Below are positions 12,378-12,903 of a stretch of DNA of 12,903 bases, one piece after another. The DNA comes from CBDDFN01 sp965227065 (GTDB taxonomy: Bacteria; Pseudomonadota; Alphaproteobacteria; SPJN01): the NCBI GenBank assembly GCA_965227065.1, contig CBDDFN010000011.1:1-12903 (forward strand). Direction: 5' to 3'. The translations under genes were made by a program, and so were the position numbers. Numbering within the stretch: the stretch's first letter is position 1; every line of letters starts with the position of its first letter. The notes beneath the pieces were generated by a model. It saw only the letters and a list, made by a program, of their open reading frames with translations. It did not search any database and was not told where the DNA came from.

Positions 12378-12903
12378 TCAGGGCCGGTAGCCGTAAGCGC
12401 GCGGCCCCAGATCGTGTTTGAGCAAGGGCCAGGACCGGGTGAGCCAGCCGGTCAGATAGCGGCGTGTTTCCTCCGGTGCGATCAGCTCATGAAAGCCGAA
12501 GGCTTCGGCGCGCGGGAAGGGTGACTGCATGGCGGCGAGCTTGGCTTCCAGTTCGGCGCGCAAGGCGTCGGGATCGTCGGCCTCGGCGATCTGGCGGCCA
12601 AACGCCACCGCAACCCCGCCTTCAACCGGCAACGCCCCCATCTCGGCTGACGGCCAGGCCAGCGTGTAGCAGCCCGGCCCGAAATGGGCCGCACCCGCTA
12701 CCCCGAAGGTTTTGCGAATGATGACAGCGGCCCATGGCACCCGGCTTTCCATCACCGCCGCGATGGCCGCGGTGCCGTACCGGATGGTTCCCGCCTTTTC
12801 AGCATCCGGTCCGATCATGAAGCCCGGTTCATCAACAAAGCTCACGATCGGCAAATGGAACGTGTCGCACAGATCGACAAAGCGGCGGACTTTCTGCGCG
12901 CCA
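12378..12903 (-). CDS. Biotin-dependent acyl-CoA carboxylase, carboxyltransferase (beta) subunit, C-terminal part
   Basis: The reading frame is open from the window edge (GAQKVRRFVDLCDTFHLP) to the TGA at 12378, giving about 174 residues. LPIVSFVDEPGFMIGPDAEKAG followed by RYGTAAIAAVMESRVPWAAVIIRK is the C-terminal carboxyltransferase half (crotonase-like fold) of the acetyl-/propionyl-/methylcrotonyl-CoA carboxylase beta family. This subunit moves CO2 from carboxybiotin to an acyl-CoA. The acyl specificity cannot be told from this part. The gene begins outside the window. It lies 76 bp upstream of the EF-hand gene on the same strand, with no clear terminator between. Confidence 0.85.
   Translation of the reverse strand, partial: GAQKVRRFVDLCDTFHLPIVSFVDEPGFMIGPDAEKAGTIRYGTAAIAAVMESRVPWAAVIIRKTFGVAGAAHFGPGCYTLAWPSAEMGALPVEGGVAVAFGRQIAEADDPDALRAELEAKLAAMQSPFPRAEAFGFHELIAPEETRRYLTGWLTRSWPLLKHDLGPRAYGYRP

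Noticed and set aside
1..12903. CRISPR array, insertion sequence, prophage, tRNA or rRNA
   Set aside because: No regularly spaced repeats, transposase or integrase-like reading frame, or RNA gene hallmark was seen on either strand.

Overview
The window looks like chromosomal DNA of an alphaproteobacterium. It is GC-rich and tightly packed, with 4-14 bp overlaps inside operons. It carries the DUF2849 - siroheme sulfite reductase - DUF934 arrangement that is typical of that class. A Rhodobacterales, Hyphomonadaceae or Maricaulaceae-like host is plausible, but the genus cannot be fixed from the sequence. No transposase, phage gene, CRISPR array, tRNA or rRNA was found. Both ends cut through genes.

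Left part (1-4585). A sirohydrochlorin chelatase (CbiX, 3' end outside the window) faces away from a TrpD2/YbiB-like glycosyltransferase-fold gene. The second gene sits behind a near-perfect sigma-54 promoter and a roughly 125-nt leader that can fold into a three-way junction. A nitroreductase runs convergently to it and divergently from a three-gene tungstate/molybdate-type ABC transporter (tupB-tupC-tupA). The tupA product departs from its family in the ligand motif and has a C-terminal run-on.

Middle (4437-7592). On the minus strand lies an assimilatory sulfite reductase operon: DUF2849 protein, siroheme/[4Fe-4S] reductase (CysI type), DUF934 protein. After a 113-bp palindromic intergenic repeat comes a tusA-like gene. 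The operon promoter carries two 15-bp direct repeats that look like operators. Siroheme supply, oxyanion import, nitrogen-type (sigma-54) control and sulfite reduction together suggest a neighbourhood for nitrate/nitrite and sulfate assimilation.

Right part (7500-11255). A GT4 glycosyltransferase, a class I methyltransferase, a double-alpha-barrel ('prenyltransferase-like') protein and a convergent second methyltransferase form a small cluster. It follows two matched TGAC-N5-GTCA palindromes and may make a modified glycoside or glycolipid; the product is unknown. Next come an intrinsic terminator, a secreted five-to-six EF-hand protein with a disordered Asp/Tyr/Pro tail, and the C-terminal part of a biotin-dependent acyl-CoA carboxylase carboxyltransferase subunit.

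The less ordinary items are the sigma-54-driven structured leader, the paired operators before the sulfite and glycosyltransferase operons, the atypical Tup transporter, the terminator placed 18 bp before a methyltransferase start, and the methyltransferase/toroid cluster.
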